Positions 1 through 11,300 of a DNA stretch of 64,000 bases are shown here, one piece after another; the stretch's first letter is position 1; each line of letters opens with the position of its first letter. Source of the DNA: Selaginella moellendorffii (Eukaryota > Streptophyta > Lycopodiopsida > Selaginellales > Selaginellaceae); contig NW_003314267.1 of assembly GCF_000143415.4 (NCBI RefSeq), forward strand, positions 3,489,858 to 3,553,857. The letters are read 5' to 3'. Under the pieces are notes generated by a model that saw nothing but the letters and a program-made list of their open reading frames with translations, was not told the origin of the DNA and made no database searches. The position numbers and the translations under genes are program-made.

Positions 1-378
1 CCTCTGGCTTGACGAAGATGGGCTTGCTACCCCTCACATGGACCATAGTCAAGCAATCCTCCTGCGTTAGGAGAAAGTCAAATGGTAATATTACTCGTGT
101 CTGATCGTGCATCATCTGTAGCAACGTTAATGCATTGTGGCGCATCATGGATGTCCAAACTCCCAATTGCAAATTGAACCCGGCCCTCTGTTTTAAGTGT
201 CGCATGGTCATTATTAGATCCCGCAGTTTCTCCCGTGTGATTAATGTGAATCTGTCTCTTTTGACCAACTTGCGACCGCAGGCTTTGGAGGGTGCAGTGA
301 CATTTGAGGATGAGCCACGCTCATGGGAGAAAAGGACACCGTTCAAATCAAAAATGATACAGTACCTTCGCCGTGACT

Positions 379-425
379 CTGAAATGAAATGCGTCAGCAT
401 AAAAAATAGTACAAGTCAATTTTAC
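379..425 (-). other. 47-nt intron before the FCP1/HAD-like exon
   Basis: The intron starts gtaaaattg and ends tttcatttcag on the minus strand. Removing it joins ANIVD to ESRRRYCIIFDLNG in one frame (phase 1), which is what exposes the HAD-like motif. It carries no palindrome. A similar 47-nt palindrome-free intron lies at 1011-1057 and a 38-nt one at 2301-2338. Confidence 0.8.
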
Positions 426-1010
426 CATCTACAATATTAGCGAATGGTGCTCCCGATGGTCGTTGAGAGGGTTTTAGTCGAGGAAACGTGAAGGGCGGAA
501 ATACTCTCCTCTGTAATGTGGGGTCAATCGCATCCCATGGCGTGTGGGCACATGCCATTTCAGCTGTAGACTCTGGTACAACTGGCTCAACAGTGGCATG
601 GGGTGGTTCCGATGGCATGTGATCACACGCCATTTCAGCTGGTGCCTCCGTTGGCAAAGTGGACATGACCAAACAGGCAGCAGGGGCGGTGTAGGGAGGT
701 TCCAATGGCGCGTAGTCAGACGATTGGGCACACGTTGAGTCCGTTGGAAATGAGGATACGACCGGCTCGGCGGCTGGGGCGGCCTCATGCGGGTCCAATG
801 GCGCCTGGTCACCGTCAGTTGGATATGTGGACAAGATTGACTCAGTGGTATGGGCAGCATCAAGTGGAGCGTGGTCAGCTTGCTTGGCGTTGATATGGAT
901 AGTAGCCTCCACCAACTCTGATGACTCTTGCAGGCAAGTAGAGTCCACTGGCAGATCCATATGCATGTCCAAGTATCTCCCTTCGATTGAGATGGTATCC
1001 TCCCGTGCTA
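426..1010 (-). repeat. Degenerate coding repeat of about 25-30 residues, Pro/Ala-rich
   Basis: The exon encodes about five degenerate units that share a core such as HAPLDAAHTTES, QAPLDPHEAAPAAEP, YAPLEPPYTAPAA and HMPSEPPHATVEPV. Two units at the DNA level also contain the 22-bp palindrome (537-558 and 612-633). These are the only palindrome copies in the window that are clearly exonic. Confidence 0.6.
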
Positions 1011-1833
1011 CTAAAAACAAACTCATTAGCACATTAAATCGACTATACTATATTTACCATCAACTGCTATTGAGGAACTAGGACCGATATCACTTGGGCG
1101 CACTGTTGATTCTGAAGGATTGGACATACGTTTCGACCCTTGCTTGGCACTATCCTTCCTCGACACTAAAGGCTAGAGTTTGTAAATTCAACTGAATAAT
1201 CTCTACTTACCATTTGCTCTGCGACCTACATGGACAATGTTAGAAATGGTAAAAGGTTAGGAATGGATGTACTATTATTTACCTAATGGTTTGTCTTGTA
1301 TGACCTTCCTCTGCTGCTCTTTGGCCACCTCAGGCTGGCCATTGTCGTCATCATCGTCGTCGTCGTTATTGTGATCGTCACCATTGTGAGGACCATCCAA
1401 GTCCTCTTCGTCCTCCTCTTCTTCGTCCTCCTCTTCTTTGTCCTCCTCTTCGTCCTTCTGCTCTTCCTGCTCATTATCTTTCTCTGGCTCCTCATCCCCC
1501 TCCTGCATTTCTTCCATAGGCTGCTCAGGCTGGATGGCTTATTCTTCCAGGACCATCTTGGGAAAATCATCTGGCCGAATCTCCATCTCAAAATACAAGA
1601 CATCCATAACCTGTTTTAGTGCGTGACCTAGGACCGATCCTCACCCGACTATCTTAACATGGTTTCTGCATGTTCTTGCACCCTTCGAAGACAACAAAAT
1701 GAGAAAAACGTGGCCCTAACTTGAAAAGCATCCCTCATCCATTGTACCTCTCCATTGAGATTGGGGAAGGGGAGTCCGCCTTAGGAATCTGAGTCAGGAG
1801 GTGGTGACTGGCTGCTTTCACTCAGCCCTTGAT

Positions 1834-1880
1834 CTGCAATGAATGGCATGAGCACACATGCCATAACCGCGAGGCATTAC
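1834..1880 (-). other. 47-nt intron containing the palindrome
   Basis: Minus-strand donor GTAATGCC, acceptor CATTGCAG. The 22-bp palindrome (1843-1864) fills half of it. Removal joins GNEKMI to DQGLSESS in phase 1. Confidence 0.8.
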
Positions 1881-2024
1881 CTATCATCTTTTCGTTGCCC
1901 TTCTTCCTTTTCGAATCAAACACCTCTGATCCCGACGACTGTCCAACATGCTTTCACTTTTTATGACCACTGTCAGTTTGAGCTTGGCTGGTGCTTGCCT
2001 GTTTTGCCTTTGAAGAAGTGTCTC

Positions 2025-2073
2025 CTACAAGGAATGGCATGAGACCACACGCCATTGCAAATGTAATTTGTAC
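2025..2073 (-). other. 49-nt intron containing the palindrome
   Basis: Minus-strand donor GTACAAAT, acceptor CCTTGTAG. The palindrome is at 2034-2055. Removal joins SNRKKG to GDTSSKAKQAS in phase 1. Confidence 0.85.
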
Positions 2074-2163
2074 CTCCTTTTTTCCTATTGCTTGTCTGTT
2101 TGTCCTTCTTCGACGCGCCACTAGTGCGCTTTTCAGTCCTCGTGTCTAAATATTCACAACGAT

Positions 2164-2201
2164 CTATAATCAAAATGGCGTGAGGCCTCACGTGACCTTA
2201 C
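2164..2201 (-). other. 38-nt intron made mostly of the palindrome
   Basis: Minus-strand donor GTAAGGTC, acceptor GATTATAG. The palindrome occupies about 22 of 38 nt (2175-2196). Removal joins GPSSQPAQ to DRCEYLDTRT in phase 1, and the frame then runs straight into the next exon. Confidence 0.85.
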
Positions 2202-2300
2202 CTTGTGCAGGTTGTGAGCTCGGCCCAACATGGGTATCTTCAACAGTAGCTGTTAACGCCGTTTCAGCATCTGGGGGTGGCCACGCTGCTGCATACAGAG

Positions 2301-2338
2301 CTTGTGAGATAACATTTAAACTTAAAGTGCGTACTCAC
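2301..2338 (-). other. 38-nt intron without palindrome
   Basis: Minus-strand donor GTGAGTACG, acceptor CTCACAAG. Removal joins YLLCEP to ALYAAAWPPP (phase 1). It shows that ultra-short introns are general in this gene and not only a consequence of the palindrome. Confidence 0.8.
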
Positions 2339-2504
2339 CAGGTTCGCAGAGAAGATACTGTTTTTCTTTGGCAACTGTAATTATATGCTCCATTGAAGTC
2401 ACCTCTTCAATGGAGTTTGTCACCGCAACACACGGGACACCCTTGAGTAGTGCGCTCGAAAGAATAGTCCGCCGCAGTTGTACTCGACAACGCATTTGCC
2501 CTTG

Positions 2505-2604
2505 NNNNNNNNNNNNNNNNNNNNNNNNNNNNNNNNNNNNNNNNNNNNNNNNNNNNNNNNNNNNNNNNNNNNNNNNNNNNNNNNNNNNNNNNNNNNNNNN
2601 NNNN
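2505..2604. other. Assembly gap of 100 N
   Basis: Exactly 100 N within the leftward transposon-like gene. Coding sense on both sides (APGAAWE on the right, YNCGG on the left) suggests the gap is short or lies inside this gene. Confidence 0.99.
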
Positions 2605-3710
2605 TTTCCCATGCTGCACCTGGAGCTTTCTTTGGATTCGAAAGCTCTATAGCCGTCTTTAGTTCCTCAGGCACGGGTAAATTGACCTCCCTCAGATCAA
2701 TTTGATCGGCCTTGTCCAAACGAAGCTGGGAAGTCACTCCAATCCCACTCTGCTGTAGGACCAATAACAAGGGCGAGTGTGAAGATGCGGACATTCGTCG
2801 GTATCTTCTTCTTAGCCATTATCCCATGGATCTCCCGCATCTCCTTGCCTTTCAACCGAGCCTTCACCTCGTTCAAGGCCTTCCAGAACTTGTGATAGGA
2901 TTCAGAGTCATAGATCATATAGTGGACTGAAGATTCCACCTCCGCAAATCCCACCATTAAGTCAATGATGGAGCTGACTTCGTTTGCATGAGTGATCTCC
3001 TCATTTGTGAAGTCCATCACACAAAAGATGTTCTTGACCTGCTCATCTCCACGGGAAACGATGCTCCTCCACCTTTGATCCTCATCCGAATTCACGTATA
3101 CCCGGTAAGGTTCTCGATAGGCCTCTGCTGCGGGGTCGAGCTGTTTCTGAAGCCGGCAGTCGACATCCCTCTTAATGAAATTTGGATACTGATCCAACTT
3201 CTCAGCTTTACTTTTCGTGGCATCCCGCAGCAGATCGATGAACTTGGGGGCCCCCTTCACGTACTCGTCGATGTCTTCATTTGACAACTCCAGCGCTTCT
3301 ATCATCTCTTGGGTGGTGTCGATGCTCACCCTCTCCATGGCCACTTGCTTGAAGATCCAATCCTTCAATAGCGCACGAGCTCTCAGAGTCGTGCACAAGT
3401 CCTCGTATGTCACAATATGGCCGGGAGTCATTTTGGTCTTGTTGAAGACTACCTCACCACGTAGAAGAGCATTAGCCACTGTCAGAAGGTCGTCGTCGTC
3501 TAGAGACCGCGAGAAACGCAAGGCGTTGAGCTTCAAATCATTGGGCTTCCGGCCGTCCTCCACACCCATTGAGTTTAGCAACTCCTCGTCATGGTACCTC
3601 CTCAACACATCTACCCATTTGTCAAAAACAACTTTTGTCGCGAGTAGAATGTTATGGATGCTGAGTGTGTCATTGACCCCCAGTGTTTTCGAGAGAAGAC
3701 TCGAGAATTC

Positions 3711-3764
3711 CTGCAATGGAAATGGCGTGAGGCCACATGCTATGCCACATGCAACAAGGCTTAC
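3711..3764 (-). other. 54-nt phase-0 intron containing the palindrome
   Basis: Minus-strand donor GTAAGCCTTG, acceptor TTCCATTGCAG, with a near-perfect palindrome at 3722-3743. Because 54 is divisible by three and holds no stop, the frame also reads through it. The splice sites and the palindrome argue that it is an intron between SAWQ and EFSSLL. Confidence 0.8.
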
Positions 3765-4943
3765 CTGCCAAGCGCTAGTTGCTAGTGCACGTCCTTGTCC
3801 TGGTTTTTGTGGATTCTTTAGTTGAACCCAGAGCTTCCGTGTTCGTGCCAATGTTTCATGCAGACCCAATTTGTAGCACGTTTCTTGCTTGACATTCTGC
3901 GCGTGGGAGATGTATATGATAGATCGAAGGGGCGAGTTGCCTTTTATCAGGCGGACAACTCTTGTCTTGAAGACTTTCTTCACCTCCTTGCCCACCATAA
4001 TATCCACAACTATCTCTTGCATCGCCAAGCTAGAATGCTGCCCGGAGACGGCATAGAACCGGATGTTCTGATCGTCCAACACCTTCCTATTGATCAAGTC
4101 TGGAAACCTCATCTCACCCTTCATTGTTCGGTAGTAGGGGATCACGTCTGCGATGTCAGGTGTTACTGGACTTGCCAGCATCTTCTGCTTCAGTTTCTCC
4201 ACCCACTCATCAGATACTAGCGTGTGGTTGTATTTGCTTTGGATGTCGATACGGCTCACGTCGATTGTATATACTTTGTTGGAATAGTAACAAGTACTAT
4301 TATCTGCGATGATTTTTGCTACCTCTTCTTGCTCTTTCTGCTCTTTGCGGCTCTTCTTTTTGATGGGTGTAGTGTTCGAACCCGAGGCAATGGCATCACC
4401 GAGTAGCTTCTTTTTTGGAGAAGGAGAGTCAGACGTCGGCTTGAGCTTGACCACCCTTTTCTACTTCGGGGTAGTTTCCAGATCGACCCCCTTCCTCTTC
4501 GCTTTGTGAACTGGAGGCACTCTCAACAGCTCAATGCTGGAATATAGTTTTTGAACATCGCCATAGGTGAGGTCCGTGGATTCCATGTGATCTTCATAGA
4601 CCCGCAGCGTCTTTGAAATTGTGGGCCTCCTAGACAACCTCTCCCTAGCTCCCTCTAGGAATTCCTCATAACCACTGCCCCCCTCCGGGAAGCCGCTAGG
4701 ATGTGCAAGGTGGATCTTGAAGGCAGACGCTGTCTCTACCATAAGTGCCAGTCCATATTCTTGCATGGAACTGTATGGAGTGTCTGTCACTTGGATGAGG
4801 ATCCCCATGCATTCTTTTCTCCCACCATCTGTGTTGTACAGCCTCAGATCCTCGCCTTCCATCCCGAAAGTCCAACTGGTGAGCTCCTCCCCCTTCTCTG
4901 CATCCACATTGATAGTGGCTGGAAGAAGAATGCAATTCCTCTC

Positions 4944-5024
4944 CTGTTCAGAAATGCACAACAATTAGAGTTGACAGATGAAAAGCTAGCAGCTGGAAAT
5001 AACGTGAGGCTACATGCCATTCAC
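4944..5024 (-). other. 81-nt phase-0 intron with the palindrome next to the donor
   Basis: Minus-strand donor GTGAATGGC runs directly into the palindrome (5001-5020), acceptor TTTCTGAACAG. Removal joins SLKTYDAV to ERNCILLPATIN. Confidence 0.85.
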
Positions 5025-5053
5025 CACTGCATCATATGTCTTGAGGCTGCATC

Positions 5054-5087
5054 CTAAGATGGTGTGAGGCTACACGCCATCTATAAC
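5054..5087 (-). other. 34-nt intron, almost all palindrome
   Basis: Minus-strand donor GTTATAG, acceptor CATCTTAG, with the palindrome at 5059-5080. Only 12 nt lie outside it. Removal joins GSRVQS to GCSLKTYDAV in frame. A 34-nt spliceosomal intron would be exceptionally short for a plant. Confidence 0.8.
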
Positions 5088-5131
5088 CGGACTGCACTCG
5101 AGAGCCCAATCGGTGCATGTCAATGTTGCTA

Positions 5132-5182
5132 CTGAATGGCATGTGGCCTCATGCCATTTTCTACTTGGCCTAAAAGACTTAC
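5132..5182 (-). other. 51-nt intron containing the palindrome
   Basis: Minus-strand donor GTAAGTCTTTT, acceptor GCCATTCAG, with the palindrome at 5136-5157, four bases from the acceptor. Removal joins TPPFGFK to CSNIDMHRLG. Confidence 0.85.
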
Positions 5183-5399
5183 CATTTGAAGCCGAATGGA
5201 GGCGTGACAATCGAGGCCGGACTCGCTGGCAAATGTGCACTGTGTGTGTAGCGGATCGTAGCAGCAAGGCTACTCTGCCACTTACAGTTGGAGAGTGGCG
5301 CTAAAATCTCCCGGGACGCCAAGTGGGCTGCATGTGGGTGGCGGAGTGGGCAGCGGAGTTGGCGGCGAAGTTACAAGCTGGGTGTGTCTTGAAGTGGAC

Positions 5400-5565
5400 A
5401 CCGATGCACATGAGCGCGATGCGAGCACGAGTGTGATGCAAGCGCGAGTGGACGCCGATGCACACGAGAAACTTGTAGAGAAGGTAGATGAGCGCGAATG
5501 TGAGCGTGATCGCGAGTGGGAGCGCGATGCGAGCGCGAGTGTGCGAGCGCGAGTACGATGCAAAA
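5400..5565 (+). repeat. Degenerate GAGCGCGATGCGAGCGCGA tandem repeat
   Basis: Irregular repeats of GAGCGCGA/GAGCGCGAGTGTG-type words lie in the spacer between the two divergent genes. They give long spurious open frames on both strands, so I call no gene here. Confidence 0.6.
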
Positions 5566-6213
5566 CCTAACCTCACACGCGCGAAATGTCACAACGGTTG
5601 GTAATCCCGCAACGTCATCATTCCTCGGACTTGGGCGCCACCATTAATTTCTGGATCGCCGCGCGCATGCATGCACGTGAAATCCAAAAGAAATCCGCAA
5701 CGTCATCATTCCTCAGACTGCATGCACGCGAAATCCAAAAGAAAGATCATGATTGGGATATCATTTAATACCCTTGCTATATTTATACCATACATGATTG
5801 GATATTCCAAAGCATCTTGTATTTCCAAAAATGCCAGATATTCAGCTAAATAAAGAATGGTATACAATGTCCTTCTTGATGACCCTGCAAAGAAGCATCT
5901 CGATCGAACACCACATGAGACCACACGAACCTTATAATGTTTCAGGGGCATTTGCCATAGATCTGACCGTTATTTTGCTCCAAGATTCTACAGTTTGGTG
6001 TGCATTGACCTTTCCATCGACACTGCAAAGGGACATCACAATCAGATGCGGGATCACAAGAAACCAACTTCACTAACTCTGGTTTCACCAAGATCTAAGT
6101 AAGGAGTTATGAAATGAAAGGACCCTCTCTATTGAAATGTGTTTATGGTCCAGACATATCAAAGGATTTTGCATCAAGTTCTGTATTTGCATGTTTATCA
6201 AGCTACTGAATTG

Positions 6214-6233
6214 CTAAACCCTAAACCCTAAAC
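6214..6233 (+). repeat. Interstitial plant telomere repeat (CCCTAAA)n
   Basis: Nearly three tandem CCCTAAA units within duplicated block A. This matches the Arabidopsis-type plant telomere sequence. Confidence 0.8.
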
Positions 6234-7075
6234 ATGTGGCAAATGCTGCGTGAAGAAAGATGCCCTTTCTGGGCAAATGCTGTAAGAGGCAGATGCCGAG
6301 CAGTTACACGGCGAATAATCTTGGCGCGGATCGCTGACATGGCATGGCAAAGTTCGAATCACTGACATAGCACAGCTGGATCGAGGCAAGGACATGATGT
6401 GACAAAGTTCAACGTCCGACAGCAAAGTCTAGAAGCTACTCAATTTGAAATTTGTCAGAGGAATTATAAGATCTGGTTTGTCAGAGGATTTGATGTGACG
6501 TTCAAGCGTGTGGGCTCATGCAATTTTGATCCCAAAAAATGCACCAAAAAATGCTCGGCGTCATCTGGCGTTATCTCTTGAATGGCATGGGGCCGCATGC
6601 CATTTTCAAGGGCACATAGGAGTATATTCCTAGAATATTCTAACACGCGCGAGATTTTTTTGAGTTTTCTGGAGATCCAACCGTTAGATCGCAACTAGAT
6701 TTTATAGAATGGTATACAATGTCTTTCTTGATGACCCTGCAAAGAAGCATCTCGACGAACACCACATGAGACCACACGAGCCTTACAATTTTTCAGGGGC
6801 ATTTGCCATAGATCCGACCGTTATTTTGCTCCAAGATTTTACAGTTTGGTGTGCATTGACCTTTCCATCGACACTGCAAAGGGACATCACAATCAGATGC
6901 GGGATCACAAGAAACTAACTTCACTAACTCTGGTTTCACCAAGATCTAGGTAAAGAGTTATGAAATGAAAGGACCCTCTCTATTGAAATGTGTTTATGGT
7001 CTTAGGGGCATTGTGACATATCAAAGGATTTTGCATCAAGTTCTGTATTTGCATGTTTATCAAGCTACTGAATTG

Positions 7076-7102
7076 CTAAACCCTAAACCCTAAACCCTAA
7101 AC
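7076..7102 (+). repeat. Interstitial plant telomere repeat (CCCTAAA)n, second copy
   Basis: Between three and four CCCTAAA units, one unit longer than in the first block A copy. The repeat number has therefore changed since the duplication. Confidence 0.8.
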
Positions 7103-7958
7103 ATGTGGCAAATGCTGCGTGAAGAAAGATGCCCTTTCTGGGCAAATGCTGTAAGAGGCAGATGCCGAGCAGATGTATCTCAGGCTAGCGAAGGGACAAA
7201 TGAAAGCTAGCTATAAACATGACGGGATGCAAATAGATTACTAGGCTGGTCCTGCGAAAATCAAAACCATAATTGAAAACATTGAAAATGCAAAAAGAAA
7301 GGTTTATAATATTTTTAAATTTTAAGCAACCAAAGGAATGTAAGTAGGGCATGTGTTTGTAAGTTTAAAAATGCCTCAACCACTTAAATTCCCAAGTAAA
7401 TAAAGCTGTTTATATTTTTGGTACAGGTAAACTTTATAGCGTGTGGGCTCATGCAATTTTGAACCCAAAGTGCACCAAAAAATGCTCGACTAGCATTATT
7501 CTTTGAATGGCGTGTGGCCTTATATTGCTATAAATGGACATACACACACAGCATAATTATTCCTTTACACGGCGAATAATCTTGGCGCGGATCGCTGACA
7601 CGGCATGGCAAAGTTCCAATCACTGACATGACACAGCTGGATCGAGGCAAGGACATGATGTGACAAAGTTCAACCTCCGACAGCAAAGTCTAGAAGCTAC
7701 TCAGTTTGAAATTTGTCAGAGGAATCATAAGATCTGGTTTGTTAGAGGATTTGATGTGATGTTCAAGCGTGTGTTATTTTTGAATTCTCGAACTCATTCC
7801 TAGGTCTATCATTTTTGTGCGCCGTGTTCTTGGTTCCGCTGAGCGTAGTGAGCGCTGCTTGTGTAAGCGGCGTTGTGAGCTGTGGTTTATGCTTCTATAA
7901 GAGGTTGCGGCATTGCGAGTGCCATTGCGAGCGGCAGTTTATGCGAGTGGCAGTTTGT

Positions 7959-8018
7959 GCGAGCGGCGCTACGAGCAGTTGCGGTGTTGCGAGCGGCGCT
8001 ACGAGTAGTTGCGGTGTT
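7959..8018 (+). repeat. Two tandem 30-bp units
   Basis: The unit GCGAGCGGCGCTACGAG plus AGTTGCGGTGTT occurs twice (7959-7988, 7989-8018) with one difference, followed by a partial third. It lies in the leader region of the rightward gene. Confidence 0.7.
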
Positions 8019-8384
8019 GCGAGCAGCACTGTCTTTGGTGTGGCTACCGCTTCCTCTTGATATTTGGCACTTGTGCTTCCTGGTATGTTCACCATGGAAT
8101 GGCTTAGGACCACATTTAGAAATGGCATGAGGCCACATGCCATCTTGGGCCCTTGCAATTTCATGGCTAGCGTATTGTCATGTATGTTTTTACTTGCCTG
8201 CAACTGTGTGTATATCAAGATGGCATGAGGCCTCATGCCAATTTTGTGAATGCAAAATTTCACGTGGGTGTCAATAGCATGTTTGAATAATGGCATGTGG
8301 CCTCATGCTATTTGGTATGTTATGATTTAGGCCATTCTCCAATCATTTTTTGTATGGTCTTAACTTCTTTTCTGCACTTTCAGA

Positions 8385-11300
8385 ATGGCCTTCAGGGTTG
8401 GGGAAAAGGTTTACATTTTGAATGGTGGGAAGAGAGTTGCAAAAGGGACCCTTGTGTCTATGGATCGGAACTTTGTTATACACTGTCAAAGGCTTGGGGA
8501 AGGCAATGCTGCTGTATCAGTAGAGACTGTCTTCGATGGGAATGTGGTCGCTATTGAACGAGGAGAGATGGTCGTCGGGGTAAATGTTGTTGTTGCCTTG
8601 AAAAATCTGCAGAAGAAAGCAGATGTTGGGGACAGCACAAGTGCGACGCATGTTCCCTCCGTGGATCTTAAGAACCGTGCTACATGGATTCAGGCAAAGG
8701 TGTTTCTAAACAACCCCGAGAGGGAGGTGGTAGCTGAGGGCTTAGCCACAGTTGTCGATCCAAGAGATGCGGTTGCTAATCAAGAATTGGGCTGGGATGA
8801 TATTGGAGTTGCAATTTTAGAGGTTGTTGACACAGAAGAAAACAGTCTGACTATTGGAAGCATTGTGCGGTGGAAATTGAGGCATTTAGTGTTTGAGAAT
8901 GTGAAGGATTCACAATCAAACACCACTACAACTGATGACAGAACATCTTTTCATGGGAAAAGAAAGTACACCTTCCTACAGCGCAGCCAAAGGGATCTGA
9001 GCAACGAACCGAAAAGGCAGAAAATGGCGATGGAGGTTCGAATGGTCTCGACAGTTGCTTGTTGCAAGAGGAGGTGCTGTCAACATGCTGATTGGGATGC
9101 TATTGAAGAGGAGAGAGCAAGATACAAGACATTGTCCTGGAAGGCAGCTCGCAATTTTGTGTATGAGGCATTACGGTCATTTGTTGATGCTTCAGAACAT
9201 CAGGTGGGGGGCATGGTCTTCCAGAGGGGTTTGGTCTGCATGAAGGCATGGAGAATCATTTATGGAGTCCCTCAAACCACATTCTACAGAATCAAAACTG
9301 AGTTCGAGGAATAAAGGGTTCAACAGGCAGTCCATGGGAACGACGGTACGCACAAAACCAGGGGTCATGTTGTATATGGAGAGGCAATCTTCAAGAGGTT
9401 TGTCGAGACATGTAGCGAGCAGCAACCACATAAAACCTGCCTCTTGGAAGATGGAACACGAGACACCCAACGAGTTCACCCTTCCATGTATACCAAGGGG
9501 GCCATATTGGAAGATATGAATTGGGAACTCCAGAGTAATGGCTATAGGAAGCTGAGCCAATCTAGATTTAGTAGATTGTGGAGCAACAGGTTCAGGGATA
9601 TGAGTATAGGAAAGTACTCCAGCTTTTCAAAGTGTGACGAGTGCACTGCTATCAAAATGGATTTGTCGAAGAATTTTTGCAGCGCTCAAGAGCGAGAGAC
9701 GTTGGTTAGAAGGCGGCTCGACCACAACATCGAGCAGAGAAGCTGCAGGACTGCATATTATCATAACAGGATTCTCTCCATGGAGAGACCTGACTCTTAC
9801 CTCTGCATCATCCACGACAAAATGGACCAGAAAAAGACGTGCTTACCTCGACTCAATCCTGCCCCCAAGGCAATTTCCTCATCCATGCAGCTGCCTGTGT
9901 CTCTGTTTGGCATAATCGCTCATGGGCATGGTGCCCAGAACTATGGGAACTTCTTTGTACCTCTATGGGGTGGCGAGGGTGCAAACATGATGATTGCGTC
10001 CCTAACAAAACACTTAAGGTCTCTGCAAAGTGCGCAGACTGAGCTGAACGGCCAACCCTTGCATAAGGCCCTTGTCGATCGAACCCCATACAGGGTTCAG
10101 CTGGAGGAGGAGCAAAGCCTTGCAGTATCGCGTGGGGCCCCATGCCATCCCAGTGAATATGTTGGCCGTCAGATTGTAGGGTTATCACGTGAGGCCTCAT
10201 GCCATTCTGACGAGGCTGGTCGCCCGGTGAATGCACAGCCTCATCCAAACGAAGTAGAATCTCAAGGAAGTTCTTGCGGCCGATGTAGCCTTCCACCCCA
10301 TCTTCTGCTCCAAACAGACAATGCTGGCAGTGAGAACAAAAACATGTACGTCTTCGCGTACTTGGCGATGCTTGTTGCCAAAGGCATATTTGAAACGGTT
10401 ACACTTGGCTTTCTCATGGTTGGGCACACTCATGAAGACGTCAATGCCATGTTCAGTCACCTGGCAGAGTCCCTCCGGCGATCCAATGTCCTCACCCTCC
10501 CACAACTCTACGATGAATTCCAAAATTGCATCAAAGGCACTGTTGAAGCTGCACTTGTGACAGAGGTTCCAGACTTTAAGGGGTTTGTAAGAGGCTACAT
10601 CAGGGATGGATCCGAAACACTGATTGGCCACTCCAAGCCTCTTCAGTTTCATTTCAGCATGCGTGACGGTGCTCCAGTGATGAGGTACAAGATGAGAGAA
10701 TGGGACATAGTGTGGCTGCCAGTGGATGGCATTGAACTCTTCAAAAGAGATCCCATAACTGGGGAACCTATGATTCCTTAGGGTTCCCCACGGCCGATGC
10801 ACCCGGATGGACTCAAAGACCAGGAAAGTATAGTGGCCGGGATTAGACAGCATATTGCCTTCTGGAAGAGGGGGTTGGTGTTTGGTGGAGAATCCTATTT
10901 TAAGAGGTGCAAGCCTTTGTTCGAATACTGGGAGAAGATTATATCTGCTATCCAAAATGGGCCGGTTGTATATGAAGAATTGGAAGAGTCCTTTTGGCTA
11001 GAACCTAGAGCACCAGATAGTAGCGGAATAATGTCCTCTGGAAATGCAGTGATAGACAACGATGTTGAGGATCACTATTGTGGGCCGAGGAACAAGAAGC
11101 CGGATTCAGCATTCAATCCAGTACAGGTCTGCAAAGGAATGGTCGTGCTTGTCAGACCCAGTAATAAAAAACAAATGATATGGGTGGGGCGCTACATCAC
11201 TGATGTAGAGGAGGACGCGGAAACTAACTCCTTCAATGTAACTGTGGAGTGGTTCAAGCCAAGTTCCAGATATACGAAGGATTGCCTAGAAAAGAGATGG

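Larger units (their letters stand above)
1..5290 (-). pseudogene. Multi-exon transposon-like gene: ParB-like module, acidic/Pro-Ala repeats, FCP1/HAD-like domain; in-frame stops
   Basis: I pieced this gene together by finding GT-AG introns whose removal restores one open frame. From the N-terminus (right) come short exons at 5183-5290, 5088-5131 and 5025-5053, then a long exon block 2697-4943. That block has a lysine-rich stretch and a weakly ParB-like region (YTIDVSRIDI, later FYAVSGQHSSLAMQEI, compare the ParB GxHR box). An N gap follows, then basic and Glu/Asp-rich exons (1275-1517), then Pro/Ala repeats (426-1010). The exon at 1-378 reads YCIIFDLNGVLFSHERG and later LQLGVWTS, as in FCP1/SCP-type HAD phosphatases, except that the second catalytic Asp of DxD is Asn. 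In-frame stops occur at 4461-4463 (TAG) and in the exons around 1790-1960 (TGA, TAA). A frame change lies near 2750. It continues past the left edge. No start codon could be fixed. Function is unknown; I infer a transposon-encoded protein because it is divergent from a transposase-like gene and shares its intron palindromes. Confidence 0.55.
5854..7172 (+). repeat. Direct duplication in the divergent spacer (block A, about 450 bp, two copies)
   Basis: Block A at 5854-6302 is repeated at 6706-7172 with high identity (both begin agaatggtatacaatgt and end gatgccgagcag). The second copy has an extra 17 bases and one more CCCTAAA unit. Block B (6304-6513) recurs at 7565-7773, and a roughly 53-bp block (6505-6559) recurs at 7438-7490 in a different order. 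This is a segmentally duplicated and shuffled spacer; no protein frame is supported. Confidence 0.85.

Noticed and set aside
1296-1619. Plus-strand hydrophobic open frame (IVVIIVVVVIVI...)
   Set aside because: It is the reverse strand of the acidic Glu/Asp exon; the hydrophobic run is a by-product of GAA/GAT repeats.
5282-5592. Arg/Ser-rich open frames on both strands
   Set aside because: They come from a GAGCGCGA-type tandem repeat; frames are open in several phases only because of the repeat.
6214-7102. CCCTAAA repeats as a chromosome end
   Set aside because: Only about three units each, duplicated within a larger block, with genes on both sides. They are interstitial.
7815-8296. Cys/Val/Ala-rich frame before the transposase-like gene
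   Set aside because: It spans 30-bp tandem repeats and palindromes; more likely leader or intron sequence.
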